From NCBI RefSeq assembly GCF_001712795.1, contig NZ_KV757607.1:8751-72750 (forward strand): a DNA stretch of 64,000 nucleotides, in the 5' to 3' direction. Within the stretch, counting starts at the first letter, position 1. Every line of letters starts with the position of its first letter. Shown here one piece after another: positions 35,789 to 45,369 of this stretch. The notes under the pieces were generated by a model. That model made no database searches. It was not told where the DNA came from and worked only from the letters and a program-made list of their open reading frames with translations. The position numbers were made by a program, and so were the translations under genes. Origin of the DNA: Nostoc sp. KVJ20. GTDB taxonomy: Bacteria; Cyanobacteriota; Cyanobacteriia; Cyanobacteriales; Nostocaceae.

Positions 35789-36542
35789 ATGCTAACCATG
35801 AATTACCGCTACAGAATCTATCCAAACATCACTCAGGAACAATCACTTTTTGACTGGATGGATGTTTGTTGTGTTGCCTATAACTACGGACTGCGAGAAA
35901 TTAAGGATTGGTGTAATAGCCGGAAATGCATGGTTGATAGATGCTCTATCAGTCATGAATACATTATGGCTGCGGATGCTTCTTTCCCTAGCGAAGTAAA
36001 GCAACTTAACGCTTTACCAAAAGCTAAAAAGGCATTCAATTGCTAGACTTCATCACACGATTGACAACACTCGCAAAGATTTTCACTTCAAACAAGCTCA
36101 CGCCCTTTGTGATGCTGGTGATATGGTCTTCATGGAAGACTTGGATTACCGGACTTTGGCTAAAGGGATGCTGGGCAAACAGATGCTTGACGTGGGGTTT
36201 GGACAGTTCCGAAACATCACCAAGTATGTTTGTTGGAAGCGTGGTAAATTCTTCGGTGAAGTCAATGCTAGGGGGACTTCTCAACAATGTCCTGAGTGTG
36301 GTGCAGAAGTTAAAAAAGACTTGAGTGTTAGAGTGCATCATTGTCTTAGTTGCAATTACATTACAGATCGTGACGTAGCCAGTGGGCAAGTAATTAGAAA
36401 CAGAGGAATAGAACTGATTAGTACGGCGGGGCACGTCGGAATTCAAAATGCCTATGCAGACGGTTTGCCGGGGATTGGGGAAACTCAGTCTAGGTCAAAG
36501 TCGAAAACCCGCAAGGGAGTAACTAGGAAGTCTAAGAAGTGA
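35789..36542 (+). pseudogene. Deleted TnpB (IS200/IS605 OrfB) gene
   Basis: The N-terminal part (35789-36046, MNYRYRIYP, 85 codons) is typical of TnpB helix-turn-helix starts. From about 36040, in a shifted frame, the C-terminal part resumes: a DFHFKQAHALCDAGDMVFME segment, the RGTSQQCPECG and HHCLSCNY zinc ribbon, and TDRDVASGQ with the last RuvC aspartate. The middle, which includes the first RuvC aspartate, is missing. The encoded nuclease would be inactive. The remnant may still be mobilised in trans or give guide RNA from its right end. Confidence 0.85.
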
Positions 36543-36546
36543 TTCT

Positions 36547-36585
36547 TAGAAGCTCCGCACCTTCAGGTCGGAGTCATGTCACCAG
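36547..36585 (+). mobile_element. Right-end-like hairpin of the TnpB element
   Basis: AGCTCCGCACCTTCAGGTCGGAGTCATG contains the stem CTCCG..CGGAG with an inner pairing ACCT/AGGT. Such structures form the right end and the guide RNA scaffold of TnpB elements. The exact cleavage site cannot be set from this sequence alone. Confidence 0.45.
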
Positions 36586-36728
36586 AATGCTGCTTAATAG
36601 CATACTGTTTCATGCAACTGATTCCTTATTTTTCTAGGGAAAGGTCACATTATTAAACAATTACCTGGAATGAAGGGGTTTAATGCCTATTTCCTGCGGA
36701 TGCGGAATGCTACGTCTCTCTTAGAACG

Positions 36729-36770
36729 AAAATTGCTCCTCTTGTGGTTTCCCCAAGAGGAGCAATTTTT
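36729..36770 (+). terminator. Strong factor-independent terminator
   Basis: AAAATTGCTCCTCTTG and CAAGAGGAGCAATTTTT form a 16-bp perfect stem with a 9-base loop and U tract. It lies about 190 bases after the tnpB remnant with no other gene in between, so it may serve transcripts from the element. Confidence 0.75.
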
Positions 36771-36806
36771 TGCGCTTAAGTTTTAATCAGGGTCTAAGCT
36801 CGACTT

Positions 36807-36851
36807 TATCCGAAAAATAGGTTTAAAACCCCGTGCTTCCAGCACGGCTTT
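36807..36851. repeat. Second copy of the TnpB left-end hairpin
   Basis: Same orientation as 35698-35742, differing at about four positions. The two copies bracket the tnpB remnant, which might mark a solo end left by an earlier insertion or excision. Confidence 0.6.
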
Positions 36852-36885
36852 AAAGTAATGAGTAAGGAGTGGATGAAAAACGGGT

Positions 36886-36990
36886 ATTTACTTATTACTT
36901 ATTACTTATTACTTATTAATTATTACTTATTACTTATTACTCATTACTTATTACTTATTACTTATTACTCATTACTTATTACTCATTACT
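36886..36990. repeat. STRR tract (TTATTAC)n
   Basis: About fifteen 7-base units TTATTAC with variants TCATTAC and TTATTAA. It fills the spacer upstream of the aldo/keto reductase. A 69-codon frame across it is not a gene. Confidence 0.85.
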
Positions 36991-37150
36991 CCAGAATCAC
37001 AGTGCGTACCCTTCTCCTGACGGAGACGCCGCGCGAACGGGAACGCCAAGGGCGAACACGGCGGTGAGGATGTCAACCATTTTTTTCGCAACGCGATCGC
37101 ATAAATAATTAATGCCTGATAATTAATAAGGCAATCTACACAGAGCAAAA

Positions 37151-38131
37151 ATGCAGACTCTCCAAAAACTCTTCCTCCCAAGCATGGGCTGTGGGACTTG
37201 GGCCTGGGGCAATCAACTGCTTTGGGGATATGACGAAAGCATGGATGACCAATTGCAAGCCGTCTTTAACCTTTGTGTAAGCAACGGTGTAACTTTATTT
37301 GATACAGGTGATTCCTATGGAACTGGGAGATTGAATGGTCGCAGTGAGTTACTCCTGGGACGATTCAACCGAGAATATGTAGGTTCAGACAAAGACAATA
37401 TTTGTATTGCTACTAAGCTTGCTGCTTACCCGTGGAGATGGACACGCCAATCAATGGTAAGGGCTTGTAAGTCATCTGCTCAACGCCTGGGAAGAAATGT
37501 TGATTTGGTACAGATGCACTGGTCTACAGCGAATTATGCCCCTTGGCAAGAAGAAGGGCTGTTAGATGGTCTTGCCGATGTATATGAGCAAGGACTGGTC
37601 AAGGGAGTGGGACTATCCAATTATGGGCCGAAACGACTTAGGAAAGTGCAGAAAAAGTTTGCTGAACGAGGCGTTCCGATTGCAACTTTGCAAGTTCAAT
37701 ACTCTTTGTTGTCTACATATCCTGTCACTCAACTCAAGCTCAAAGACCTTTGTGATGAGTTGGGAATTAAATTGATTGCCTACAGCCCTCTCGCTTTGGG
37801 AATACTAACAGGAAAATACTCTGAGCAAGGCCCTTTGCCCAAAGGCATCCGAGGTCTGCTATTTAGACAGATATTACCAGGAATGCGATCGCTGTTGGGA
37901 TGTTTGCGAGAGGTGGCACAGTCTAGAAACAAAACCATGTCACAGGTAGCAATTAATTGGTGCATCTCTAAAGGAACCATTCCCATCCCTGGAGCCAAGA
38001 GCGTCGAACAAGCGAGGGAGAATCTTGGTGCGTTGGGTTGGCAATTAGACGCCAGTGAGATTGCAGAGTTGGACAGTGCAGCGGCAAATGCCGACAAAAA
38101 AATGGTACAAAATATCTTTCAAACTAAGTAA
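37151..38131 (+). CDS. Aldo/keto reductase
   Basis: The 326-residue protein has the AKR catalytic tetrad: D51 and Y56 in DTGDSYG, K89 in IATKL, and H123 in QMHWS. The NADP-binding end IPIPGAKSVEQARENLGAL is also standard. It would reduce aldehydes or ketones with NAD(P)H. Sequence resembles the cyanobacterial and plant group related to pyridoxal reductase-like AKRs, but the substrate is open. The gene stands alone, upstream flanked by repeats. Confidence 0.92.
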   Translation: MQTLQKLFLPSMGCGTWAWGNQLLWGYDESMDDQLQAVFNLCVSNGVTLFDTGDSYGTGRLNGRSELLLGRFNREYVGSDKDNICIATKLAAYPWRWTRQSMVRACKSSAQRLGRNVDLVQMHWSTANYAPWQEEGLLDGLADVYEQGLVKGVGLSNYGPKRLRKVQKKFAERGVPIATLQVQYSLLSTYPVTQLKLKDLCDELGIKLIAYSPLALGILTGKYSEQGPLPKGIRGLLFRQILPGMRSLLGCLREVAQSRNKTMSQVAINWCISKGTIPIPGAKSVEQARENLGALGWQLDASEIAELDSAAANADKKMVQNIFQTK

Positions 38132-38517
38132 AATCTCAATATTTCTCAATTTAAATCTCACATTGCAAAACCTGGTTTAAATTCGAGAATAAAAAGACTT
38201 GGATTTTCCATCAATTCCGACATAAATCTCTTAATTATGTCTGAGTTATTAGTGATATAAATTACTATTTTTAGCTGAAAGTATAGCGCTTTTATTCATT
38301 TTTTTGTTAAAAATAGCTTTTTATCGACTAGCTACGGAATTAAAACTACGTAGAATTTGTTTTTAGATAACATCTAAAAAAGACTTAAATCAAGGAGTTA
38401 TGTCCTAACATTTAGTGTGTGGAACTTGATTTTTAACGTTGACTAAGAAAGAATGAATATTGAGTCTAACATCTTGTAGACACTCTTGGTGACAACTTAA
38501 CCTTATCCAATGTCCAC
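38132..38517. other. AT-rich spacer upstream of an orphan terminator
   Basis: No ORF is supported. The region precedes a good terminator at 38518 without any gene nearby, so a small non-coding RNA could be encoded here. Hexamers TTGATT and TTGACT at about 38428 and 38441 are possible -35 boxes but lack convincing -10 partners. Confidence 0.3.
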
Positions 38518-38540
38518 AGTCCGCGAAAGCGGACTTTTTT
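38518..38540 (+). terminator. Orphan terminator with GAAA tetraloop
   Basis: AGTCCGC-GAAA-GCGGACT is a perfect 7-bp stem with a stable GNRA loop, followed by seven T. The nearest upstream gene ends 387 bases earlier. Confidence 0.75.
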
Positions 38541-38648
38541 TATATATTAGCTGAGAGCTATTAATCAAACTAATTAGCTCGTTATTGAGAAGTGAATTAA
38601 TTACTTGAATATGAAATTTAGAAAATATAAGAGCCTATTTATCGAACA

Positions 38649-38935
38649 GAATTCAGGAGTCAGGAGTCAGAATTCAGCAATGTTTTCTGTATGACTGGCG
38701 GTGCTTCGTAGCGTTAGCGAGTCTTGTCTACGACACGCTACGCGAACGAGCGTCTGAATGACCGGGTTTAAGACCCCCACCAAATCTACGATTTGGTGGT
38801 TTTCAATCAGTCGCGGGTCTGAATCCCCGACTGATTTATTCTGACTCCTGTTAGCGATAGCGGGGCGTTTAGCCCATTCTGACTCCTGAATTCTGACTTG
38901 TGAATTCTGAATTCTGAATTCTTCTTCAAAAAGTA
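38649..38935. repeat. Composite repeat block of TCAGAATTC-type heptamers
   Basis: Blocks of CAGGAGT/CAGAATT heptamers at both ends enclose palindromic pieces: CCACCAAATC facing GATTTGGTGG, and AATCAGTCG facing CGACTGATT. The segment GTTAGCGATAGCGGGGCG-TTT also occurs in the composite repeats at 9341 and 14762, so this is a relative of them. Confidence 0.55.
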
Positions 38936-39097
38936 AATATTAAGTAGGGGCGTGAAAGCCTAAAATGTTTCAATAGATTTTTGAGAAAATTGAGATAAAT
39001 CAATGTTTTCTGCTTTTTTTCTAATGCACGACTTTAGCTTTGCCACGCCAGTAGGGTGTGTTACGGCTGTGTGGAATTTTAAGAACTGCTGTCTGAG

Positions 39098-40699
39098 TTA
39101 TTTTGTAACGCTTCCTAACACTTCCATGACTTCTGCTTCCGGTTTTACCCTAGCTTCTGCTTCCAGAAATTCAGCTACTTGAGCCTCAATTTCATCCCGA
39201 ACAATTTGGCGATATTCCAAGAAATGCTCAATTTGGGCACAAACAGCTAAATAGCTACTCACCCCACCTCGATTATGCTGATACATGTTCCACAAGTTGC
39301 GCCAGAATTGCCAGCGCGTCTGACGAAGTAGACCTTGACGCCAACAAATCACCAGCAACGCTCGGAGTACTTTCCAGTTCAATGGTTTTTTGGCACCTTT
39401 GCCCTTTTTCGGGTAGGTTGCTTCGCCCAAAAGACGGAAGTGTTTGTATGTACGCTCTAAAAACCGTTCTGGCTCATACAAATCACAGAAGGCTTGCACA
39501 TATTCACGAGCGATGTCTTCTAAGGGTCGAGTTGGTACAAAGTTCATCAACGTGGTTTGGTTGATGTTGGCTGATTTATTGCGGAGTCGTCCTTCTTTTT
39601 CTAATCTATGCCAGAGGGCTGTATCTGGAAGTGCTTGCAGCATACTAAACAAGGCTGTGGGAATTGCTGTCTGCTCGACAAATTTGACAATGCGTGCGCC
39701 TGCACCTGCTTTTTCGCCATCAAACCCAATAATAAAACCTGCCATGACTCGCAGTCCTGAGCGGGTAATCTTATTCACCGCCTCACTGAGTGAGTCTCGC
39801 GTATTCTGGTATTTCTGAGTAAAAGTGAGACTTTCTTCGTCGGGGGTTTCAATTCCCAGAAAAACGGCTCCAAAATTACACGCTACCATCAAGTCCATCA
39901 GTTCTTGATCTTGGGCTAAATCAACTGAAGCCTCTGTAGCAAAGGAAAAGGGATAGTTATGTTCCACCATCCAGGGCAAAAGGGACTTCAAAAATAATTT
40001 GACATTCCGCTTATTGCCGATGAAGTTGTCATCCACCATAAAAATACTACGCCGCCAACCCAGTTGATAGAGGTAATCAAGTTCTGCTAATATTTGTTCT
40101 GGGTTTTTAGTGCGGGGTTTGCGACCGTACAGCACAATAATGTCGCAGAATTCACATTGAAAAGGACATCCGCGCGAAAATTGCACTGACATCTCCGCGT
40201 ATGCTTCAAACTCTAGCAAGTCAAAGCGAGGAGTTGGAGTGTTGGTGACATCTGGTTTTTCACCGTCAGAGCGAAAGATACCTGTGCGATCGCCCCGTGC
40301 GATCGCTGCTACAAATAAAGGTAGGGTGATTTCCCCTTCGTCTAATATCAAGTAGTCTGCTCCGGCGGATGTCATTTCATTTGGTAAAGCTGTCGGGAAG
40401 GGGCCACCCACAGCGACTTGTTTACCTCTTTGCTTTGCTTCCAATATTTGAGAGAGCAAATCCTCTTTTTGCACAATCATCGCCGACATAATAACCAAAT
40501 CTGCCCAAGCCCATTCTGCCTCTGTACAGACGCGAACATTACGATCTACTAGCTTGAAATTCCATTCCTGGGGTAAAATCGCCGCTACAGTCACCAAGCC
40601 TAAAGGCGGTAGCATTGCTTTACGGTCTAATAAAGCCAGAGTCTTTTCAAAAGACCAAAAACTTTTTGGAAAACGGGGGTATAGAAGTAAAACGTTCAT
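39098..40699 (-). CDS. B12-binding domain radical SAM protein
   Basis: The 533-residue enzyme has an N-terminal cobalamin-binding-type domain (residues 1-140) and a radical SAM core with the cluster motif C178-x3-C182-x2-C185 (CPFQCEFC). The C-terminal part fits DUF4070. Such class B enzymes often methylate unreactive carbons; relatives include hopanoid C-2 methylase HpnP. The precise substrate cannot be assigned. No canonical DxHxxG cobalamin motif is evident, so B12 use is inferred from the family. The promoter side contains a 74-bp repeat shared with 8846-8919. Confidence 0.85.
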   Translation of the reverse strand: MNVLLLYPRFPKSFWSFEKTLALLDRKAMLPPLGLVTVAAILPQEWNFKLVDRNVRVCTEAEWAWADLVIMSAMIVQKEDLLSQILEAKQRGKQVAVGGPFPTALPNEMTSAGADYLILDEGEITLPLFVAAIARGDRTGIFRSDGEKPDVTNTPTPRFDLLEFEAYAEMSVQFSRGCPFQCEFCDIIVLYGRKPRTKNPEQILAELDYLYQLGWRRSIFMVDDNFIGNKRNVKLFLKSLLPWMVEHNYPFSFATEASVDLAQDQELMDLMVACNFGAVFLGIETPDEESLTFTQKYQNTRDSLSEAVNKITRSGLRVMAGFIIGFDGEKAGAGARIVKFVEQTAIPTALFSMLQALPDTALWHRLEKEGRLRNKSANINQTTLMNFVPTRPLEDIAREYVQAFCDLYEPERFLERTYKHFRLLGEATYPKKGKGAKKPLNWKVLRALLVICWRQGLLRQTRWQFWRNLWNMYQHNRGGVSSYLAVCAQIEHFLEYRQIVRDEIEAQVAEFLEAEARVKPEAEVMEVLGSVTK

Positions 40700-40745
40700 A
40701 TGTGATGCTTATAAACCTTGATTTTTGTTACTGGTTTACTTCATA

Positions 40746-40819
40746 TAAAACTAAACCAGTCATGAGAACACATTAGAGGAGCTTCTGTATCCAGTAGCTA
40801 TAATCTCTACTATGACTTA
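40746..40819. repeat. 74-bp dispersed repeat, copy 2
   Basis: Inverted copy of 8846-8919 with one mismatch, 47 bases upstream of the radical SAM start codon. On the minus strand it would lie in the promoter or leader of that gene. Confidence 0.7.
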
Positions 40820-40909
40820 TTTAGACAAAGCAATATCTTATCAGGGCAATTATTACTGTTTTCAAACCAGAAAGTAGCGCCAAATTTGTCAATGTGTCCA
40901 AGGAGTGTG

Positions 40910-41010
40910 ATGTCTATGACGGGCTTCTCTACAAGACGCTACGCCTAGCTTGCTTCCCCCCAGGGGTACGCCTACGCATTTTCTGCGAATCTTCAAACAT
41001 CTATGGGGAA
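40910..41010. repeat. GATGTCTACGACGGGC-type dispersed repeat
   Basis: GTGATGTCTATGACGGGCTTC, then TACGCCTACGCA, is one of a family also seen near 25222, 45655 and 62350. It gives spurious open frames here (40894-41133 and others). Confidence 0.5.
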
Positions 41011-41131
41011 AGGACTTCGCCAGAAATAATAGGACTTGTGCCTTCAAGACTTGGCAAATTGGCTATTCTGAGAAAATTAACTGTGTTATTTTCAATGCTA
41101 TACAAGGTGTATTTGCACTTTCAAGCTATTT

Positions 41132-41151
41132 AGACGGGCTGCAACCCGTCT
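41132..41151. repeat. Short palindrome AGACGGG-CCCGTCT
   Basis: Seven-base arms around CTGCAA, followed by TTATTTATG. It could be a weak terminator but has no gene before it on the plus strand. Confidence 0.4.
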
Positions 41152-41439
41152 TTATTTATGAAGAAGGGGAAGGGGGAAAGGGGAATGGGGAAAGGTAAAA
41201 ACCTCGCCCGAAGTAAAGCGAAATAATCCAAATTTTATGGGGAAGGTAAAAAGCGAGACCAATTGTGGGCGACAATCATCATCCCTTTCCCCTTTCCCCT
41301 TTAACCTTTTCCCTTTTATTGCGATCGCAGATATCTATACATAGAGATACGTCTCTCCAATCCTCTACTTCTTTCCTCCTGCCTCCTGCCTTCTTTGTAA
41401 TAATAATAGTTAGTTAAACAAGCAGAGATGTAGCTAAGT

Positions 41440-43692
41440 ATGGATAACTTCCCTCAAACCAATTCTAGCTACCCTGTTGGGGGTGGTTTACCTGTGATTC
41501 AATATTGGGCAGAAAAAACTCTCTCACCACAAGGATTAAAATTATGGCAAACTCTCAATCATAAAAGTGCGTGTTTATCCTGTGCTTGGGGTACGGGTGG
41601 GCAAAAAGGGGGGTTTGTTAATGAAGCGGGAGAATATTTACAACGCTGTGCTAAAAGTGTAGAAGCGATCGCTGCGGAATTGCAACCAGGAATTAAACAA
41701 GATTTTTTCTCAGCAAATAGCATCAGTGAATTACAAAAACTGACTTCTCAAGAATGCGATCGCTTGGGTAGATTAAGTTATCCTCTCATTCTCAGATCAG
41801 GTTCATCCTATTATCAACGTATAAGCTGGGAAGAAGTTTATGACATCGCGACACAAGCCTTTAATTTACCACCAGCACGAATTGCTAGTTATAGTTCTGG
41901 ACGTTCATCTAATGAAGCTGCCTATTTACTACAATTATTAGTGCGATCGCTAGGTAGTAATAATCTAGCAGACTGTTCAGATTTGTGTCACGCACCCTCA
42001 ACAGTGGGGTTAAAAAAAGTTTTCGGCTCAGGTACATCAATGGTAAGCTTAGAGAGCCTGGAACATAGTGATTGTATCTTTTTAATTGGTTCTAACGCAC
42101 CTGCAAATCATCCCCGATTGATGAACGAATTGATAAAATTGCGGGAAAGAGGCGGGAAAGTAATTATTATTAATCCTCAAATTGAAATAGGTTTAGTTAA
42201 ATTTGCATCTCCTGCATTTCCCATCAAATCTTTACTCACAGGAGGTTCAGATATATCTTCTTTATATTTACAACCAATTCCTGGTAGTGATGTTGCATTA
42301 TTTGTAGGTTTGCAAAAATCCCTAATTGAACAGAACTTGATTAAAACAGAATATCTACAATCTTATACACAAGATTGGCAAAAAGTTATAGATTACGCTA
42401 ACAATACATCGTGGGATGATATCACTAATACCTGTGGTTTATCCCAAGAAGAAATCACAGCAACAGCTTATATAATTGGAAAATCAGCGCGTGTAATTTT
42501 TGCCTGGGCAATGGGGATAACTCAACATGCTAACGGTGTAGATAATGTTTTTAGTATTGCTAATACAGCATTAATTACAGGGAACGCTGGTAAAATTGGT
42601 GCTGGAACAATGCCCATTCGAGGACATTCCAATGTGCAAGGATTTGGTTCAATGGGTGTCACTATAAACTTGCGGGAAGAAATCAAACAAGCACTATCTG
42701 AACTATTAGGAAAACCTCTCAATGAAACTCCTGGCTATCATACCCGTGACTTAATAACAGCGGCAGAATTAGGAAAGATAGATACACTATTTTGTTTAGG
42801 GGGAAATTTATATGCAGCTAATCCAGACTTACAGCAAGCAAAACAAGCATTGTCGCAAATAAAAACCATTTTTTATGTATCTACTAAAGCGAACTTAGGA
42901 CACTTTCACGGATTAGCCAAAAAGCAAACTTTAATACTACCTGTCTTCAACCGCTTTGAAAATCCTCATAAAACAACAACTGAATCAGGTAATAACTTTG
43001 TACGGTTAAATAACGAAGGTAAAAGTCATTTACAAGCACCTGACGCTGATCTGATTTCAGAAATAGAATTAATTACAGAAATTGCTCATCGGTTACATGG
43101 TAAAACACCGATAGATTGGCGGAAGTTGCAAGATACAGTTTATGTAAGAAAATTAATTGCTAAAACCATTCCTGGCTATGAAAAAGTTGGCATAATTGAC
43201 CAAGACAAACAGGAATTTATCATTGAAGGACGGATTTTAGATGAACCTAAATTTCCTACCTCTGATGGCAAAGCACAGATGTTTGTCACACCTTTACCAC
43301 AATTATCGCTACCTTCTAAACAAACATTTGGTGTGACAGAAAATCAGCCAGGAATTGTGGTAATTTTAGGAACAGGACGCAGTTATGGTCAACATAATAC
43401 TGTAGTTTATCGCAATGAAGATAAATATCGAGGAATGCCCCATCGTCACTGTATTTTAATGAATTCTCTAGATGTAAAAAAAGCGGGATTCCATGAACAT
43501 CAGCGAATAAGAGTGAAAGGGGATAGGGGAGAATTAGACAATATTGAAATTATTTGTGGAGCAATCCTTGAAGGTGTAGCTTTTATGTTTTATCCTGAAG
43601 CTAATATTTTATTTCAAGCAAAAATTGATCCACAAAGTGGCACACCTGCTTATAAAAGAGTTCCGGTTTGTGTTTATAAATCCCCGATCTGA
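41440..43692 (+). CDS. FdhF/YdeP family molybdopterin oxidoreductase
   Basis: The 750-residue protein is a molybdopterin-bis-MGD-binding oxidoreductase of the YdeP type. It has ACLSCAWG at the start (CxxC only), SYSSGRSSNEAAYLLQLL and DCSDLCHAPSTVGLKKVFG in the cofactor domain, and GTGRSYGQHNTVVYRNED in the C-terminal MGD-binding domain. YdeP relatives are linked to acid tolerance but their substrate is unknown. A full N-terminal 4Cys cluster motif is missing, which is typical for this group. Start ATG at 41440; a terminator follows. Confidence 0.9.
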   Translation: MDNFPQTNSSYPVGGGLPVIQYWAEKTLSPQGLKLWQTLNHKSACLSCAWGTGGQKGGFVNEAGEYLQRCAKSVEAIAAELQPGIKQDFFSANSISELQKLTSQECDRLGRLSYPLILRSGSSYYQRISWEEVYDIATQAFNLPPARIASYSSGRSSNEAAYLLQLLVRSLGSNNLADCSDLCHAPSTVGLKKVFGSGTSMVSLESLEHSDCIFLIGSNAPANHPRLMNELIKLRERGGKVIIINPQIEIGLVKFASPAFPIKSLLTGGSDISSLYLQPIPGSDVALFVGLQKSLIEQNLIKTEYLQSYTQDWQKVIDYANNTSWDDITNTCGLSQEEITATAYIIGKSARVIFAWAMGITQHANGVDNVFSIANTALITGNAGKIGAGTMPIRGHSNVQGFGSMGVTINLREEIKQALSELLGKPLNETPGYHTRDLITAAELGKIDTLFCLGGNLYAANPDLQQAKQALSQIKTIFYVSTKANLGHFHGLAKKQTLILPVFNRFENPHKTTTESGNNFVRLNNEGKSHLQAPDADLISEIELITEIAHRLHGKTPIDWRKLQDTVYVRKLIAKTIPGYEKVGIIDQDKQEFIIEGRILDEPKFPTSDGKAQMFVTPLPQLSLPSKQTFGVTENQPGIVVILGTGRSYGQHNTVVYRNEDKYRGMPHRHCILMNSLDVKKAGFHEHQRIRVKGDRGELDNIEIICGAILEGVAFMFYPEANILFQAKIDPQSGTPAYKRVPVCVYKSPI

Positions 43693-43724
43693 CTTTTACA
43701 ATTATGTCTTATATTTAAAAATTT

Positions 43725-43761
43725 AAAAAACGGTAGATTGCTAATTGTTCTACCGTTTTTT
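43725..43761. terminator. Bidirectional terminator between convergent genes
   Basis: AAAAAACGGTAGA and TCTACCGTTTTTT, 13-bp perfect arms, 11-base loop. It would terminate both the YdeP-type gene (plus) and the TspO-type gene (minus). Confidence 0.8.
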
Positions 43762-43836
43762 ATGTATGTTTTATGTGGTACTCAAAAGTCAAATGATATT
43801 TTTGCTTGCTTTCATGTGAAAGTGAATTTTGAGTAT

Positions 43837-44592
43837 TTATTTTTCCACAGGTGTTAGTTTTAAAGGATACAATGGCTCAGATCCATTTAATTGCCAAATT
43901 CTAAATACCAATACAGCTGCTACAGTTAGCCATACACAAGAAAATGATAAAGTCATTCCCGCTAAAGGATTAGTTTGCCAATAAATTGCCGTCACCACTA
44001 CAGCAGATAACCAAGGGCCTAAAATAACCACAGGAACAGCAGCACCTAATCTCCGTTCTACAGTAAAAATCGTATTCCAAGTATCCCCCAAAGCCAGATG
44101 CACCACAAACAAAATTAAAGGCAACACAAAAAACTGGTGATTCATTTGCTGCCAAACTAATGTAGAAGAAATTACCCGTAAAACGGCAATTATCATCCAA
44201 ACTATGGGAAATACTAAAGGTGGAGGCGACCATCTTGGTCTGATCACCTGGTCATAAGTCTGACGAGAACGGGTATTATCTAAAAGAGAAAAAATTCGTG
44301 ATCGGATACTTAATAGAGCAAAAAATAATCCGGTTAATAAAGTACTAAACCAATTGGGAAAAGAAGAATTGGTATCAATCAACATTACTATTTTTTCTAT
44401 TCCCAGCAACACGAGAAGCATGACTACTATTTGTAAGATAGTCCCTAGTGTATAAACTAAAACTGCTCTAACATCTAGTTCTTGTGTAGTAGCTATTGAT
44501 GTATTTGGAGACTGTTGTTGATTAAGAGTTTTTACCCCCATCACTGCATTGACAAATTGTTCAACTATTCCACTATTATTGGATTTATTCAT
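43837..44592 (-). CDS. TspO/MBR family protein with N-terminal extension
   Basis: From the ATG at 44592 the product has 251 residues and about seven hydrophobic helices. The C-terminal 150 residues match TspO/MBR: RPRWSPPPLVFPIVWMI, then LGDTWNTIFTVERRLG and LWLTVAAVLVFRIWQLN-like helices. TspO proteins bind tetrapyrroles and transport or regulate. The first 100 residues with two extra helices are not part of the ordinary family, which averages 160 residues. An upstream start at 44619 is possible but less likely. Confidence 0.8.
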   Translation of the reverse strand: MNKSNNSGIVEQFVNAVMGVKTLNQQQSPNTSIATTQELDVRAVLVYTLGTILQIVVMLLVLLGIEKIVMLIDTNSSFPNWFSTLLTGLFFALLSIRSRIFSLLDNTRSRQTYDQVIRPRWSPPPLVFPIVWMIIAVLRVISSTLVWQQMNHQFFVLPLILFVVHLALGDTWNTIFTVERRLGAAVPVVILGPWLSAVVVTAIYWQTNPLAGMTLSFSCVWLTVAAVLVFRIWQLNGSEPLYPLKLTPVEK

Positions 44593-44748
44593 AATTAAGA
44601 GATTGTACGTAGCTTGCAATTAGTAGTAATAAGTCATTATATGATAGTCTAATGGTTCAAAATAATTTTTATAGTATCTTTTAATATCAGAGTTTATAAG
44701 TTGCAAATCTAATGTACAGTCTTTCGTAAGTGATATTGAGGAAAAAAC

Positions 44749-45366
44749 GTGGAATTTCAGAAGTTATTGTATATTTTTACTCTAGTAAAGATTGCTACGT
44801 TCGCTCTGAGTGTACCTGTATTTGCTCAAATCACACAGACTCCCTCCAATTCTTCACAATCGAGTTGTCGTGCAACTAAAGTAGATACTCCAATTTTCAA
44901 AGAACCTTCAACATCATCCAACGCTATCAGAATACTGTCGGCAAAAACAAAGATTTCTCTGGCATATATACCAGTTAGTGGAGATAGATTTGTCAGAATT
45001 CAATCTCCGACTTCAGGGTTTATTCAAACCGCTGTGCTGAAATTTTGTCAGACGAATAACAATCCTCAAAACCTGTCGAGTAAACCTACTATTGGCAGTG
45101 AATGCCGGCAACTTGTACAACCTCAAACTCTACGTCTCCAACCAAGTACAAAAGGAGCCTATATTGCAACACTTTCTCCAAACACAATAGTGTATGTGAA
45201 CATGCTTACAGGTAATGTGGTTAAGTCATACAAAGCTGAAAATTTCATTTGGGTAGAAATCGATCTTGCCAGAAGTTTCCCTGGAGAGTTATCCGGTAAT
45301 GGTTGGATAGCCAATAGTGACTTAATAAATACTCCTGGATTAAGCAGTCTGACTTATTGTAGTTAG
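44749..45366 (+). CDS. Exported SH3-like domain protein
   Basis: The 205-residue product starts at a GTG (44749) and has a signal peptide ending near VFAQ (residue 26). Two bacterial SH3-like repeats follow, roughly residues 40-95 (CRATKVDTPIFKEPSTSSN) and 118-195 (CRQLVQPQTLRLQPSTKG). Cysteine pairs flank each repeat. Such domains commonly bind cell wall peptides. No enzyme domain is attached. A fragment of another coding frame follows after the stop. Confidence 0.75.
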   Translation: MEFQKLLYIFTLVKIATFALSVPVFAQITQTPSNSSQSSCRATKVDTPIFKEPSTSSNAIRILSAKTKISLAYIPVSGDRFVRIQSPTSGFIQTAVLKFCQTNNNPQNLSSKPTIGSECRQLVQPQTLRLQPSTKGAYIATLSPNTIVYVNMLTGNVVKSYKAENFIWVEIDLARSFPGELSGNGWIANSDLINTPGLSSLTYCS

Positions 45367-45369
45367 TAG

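Noticed and set aside
36886..36990. Open frame across the TTATTAC tract
   Set aside because: It is a pure heptamer repeat; the predicted protein is low-complexity and has no ribosome site.
40894..41198. Two overlapping frames upstream of the YdeP-type gene
   Set aside because: They are formed by the GATGTCTACGACGGG-type repeat and differ in frame; no protein-like conservation.
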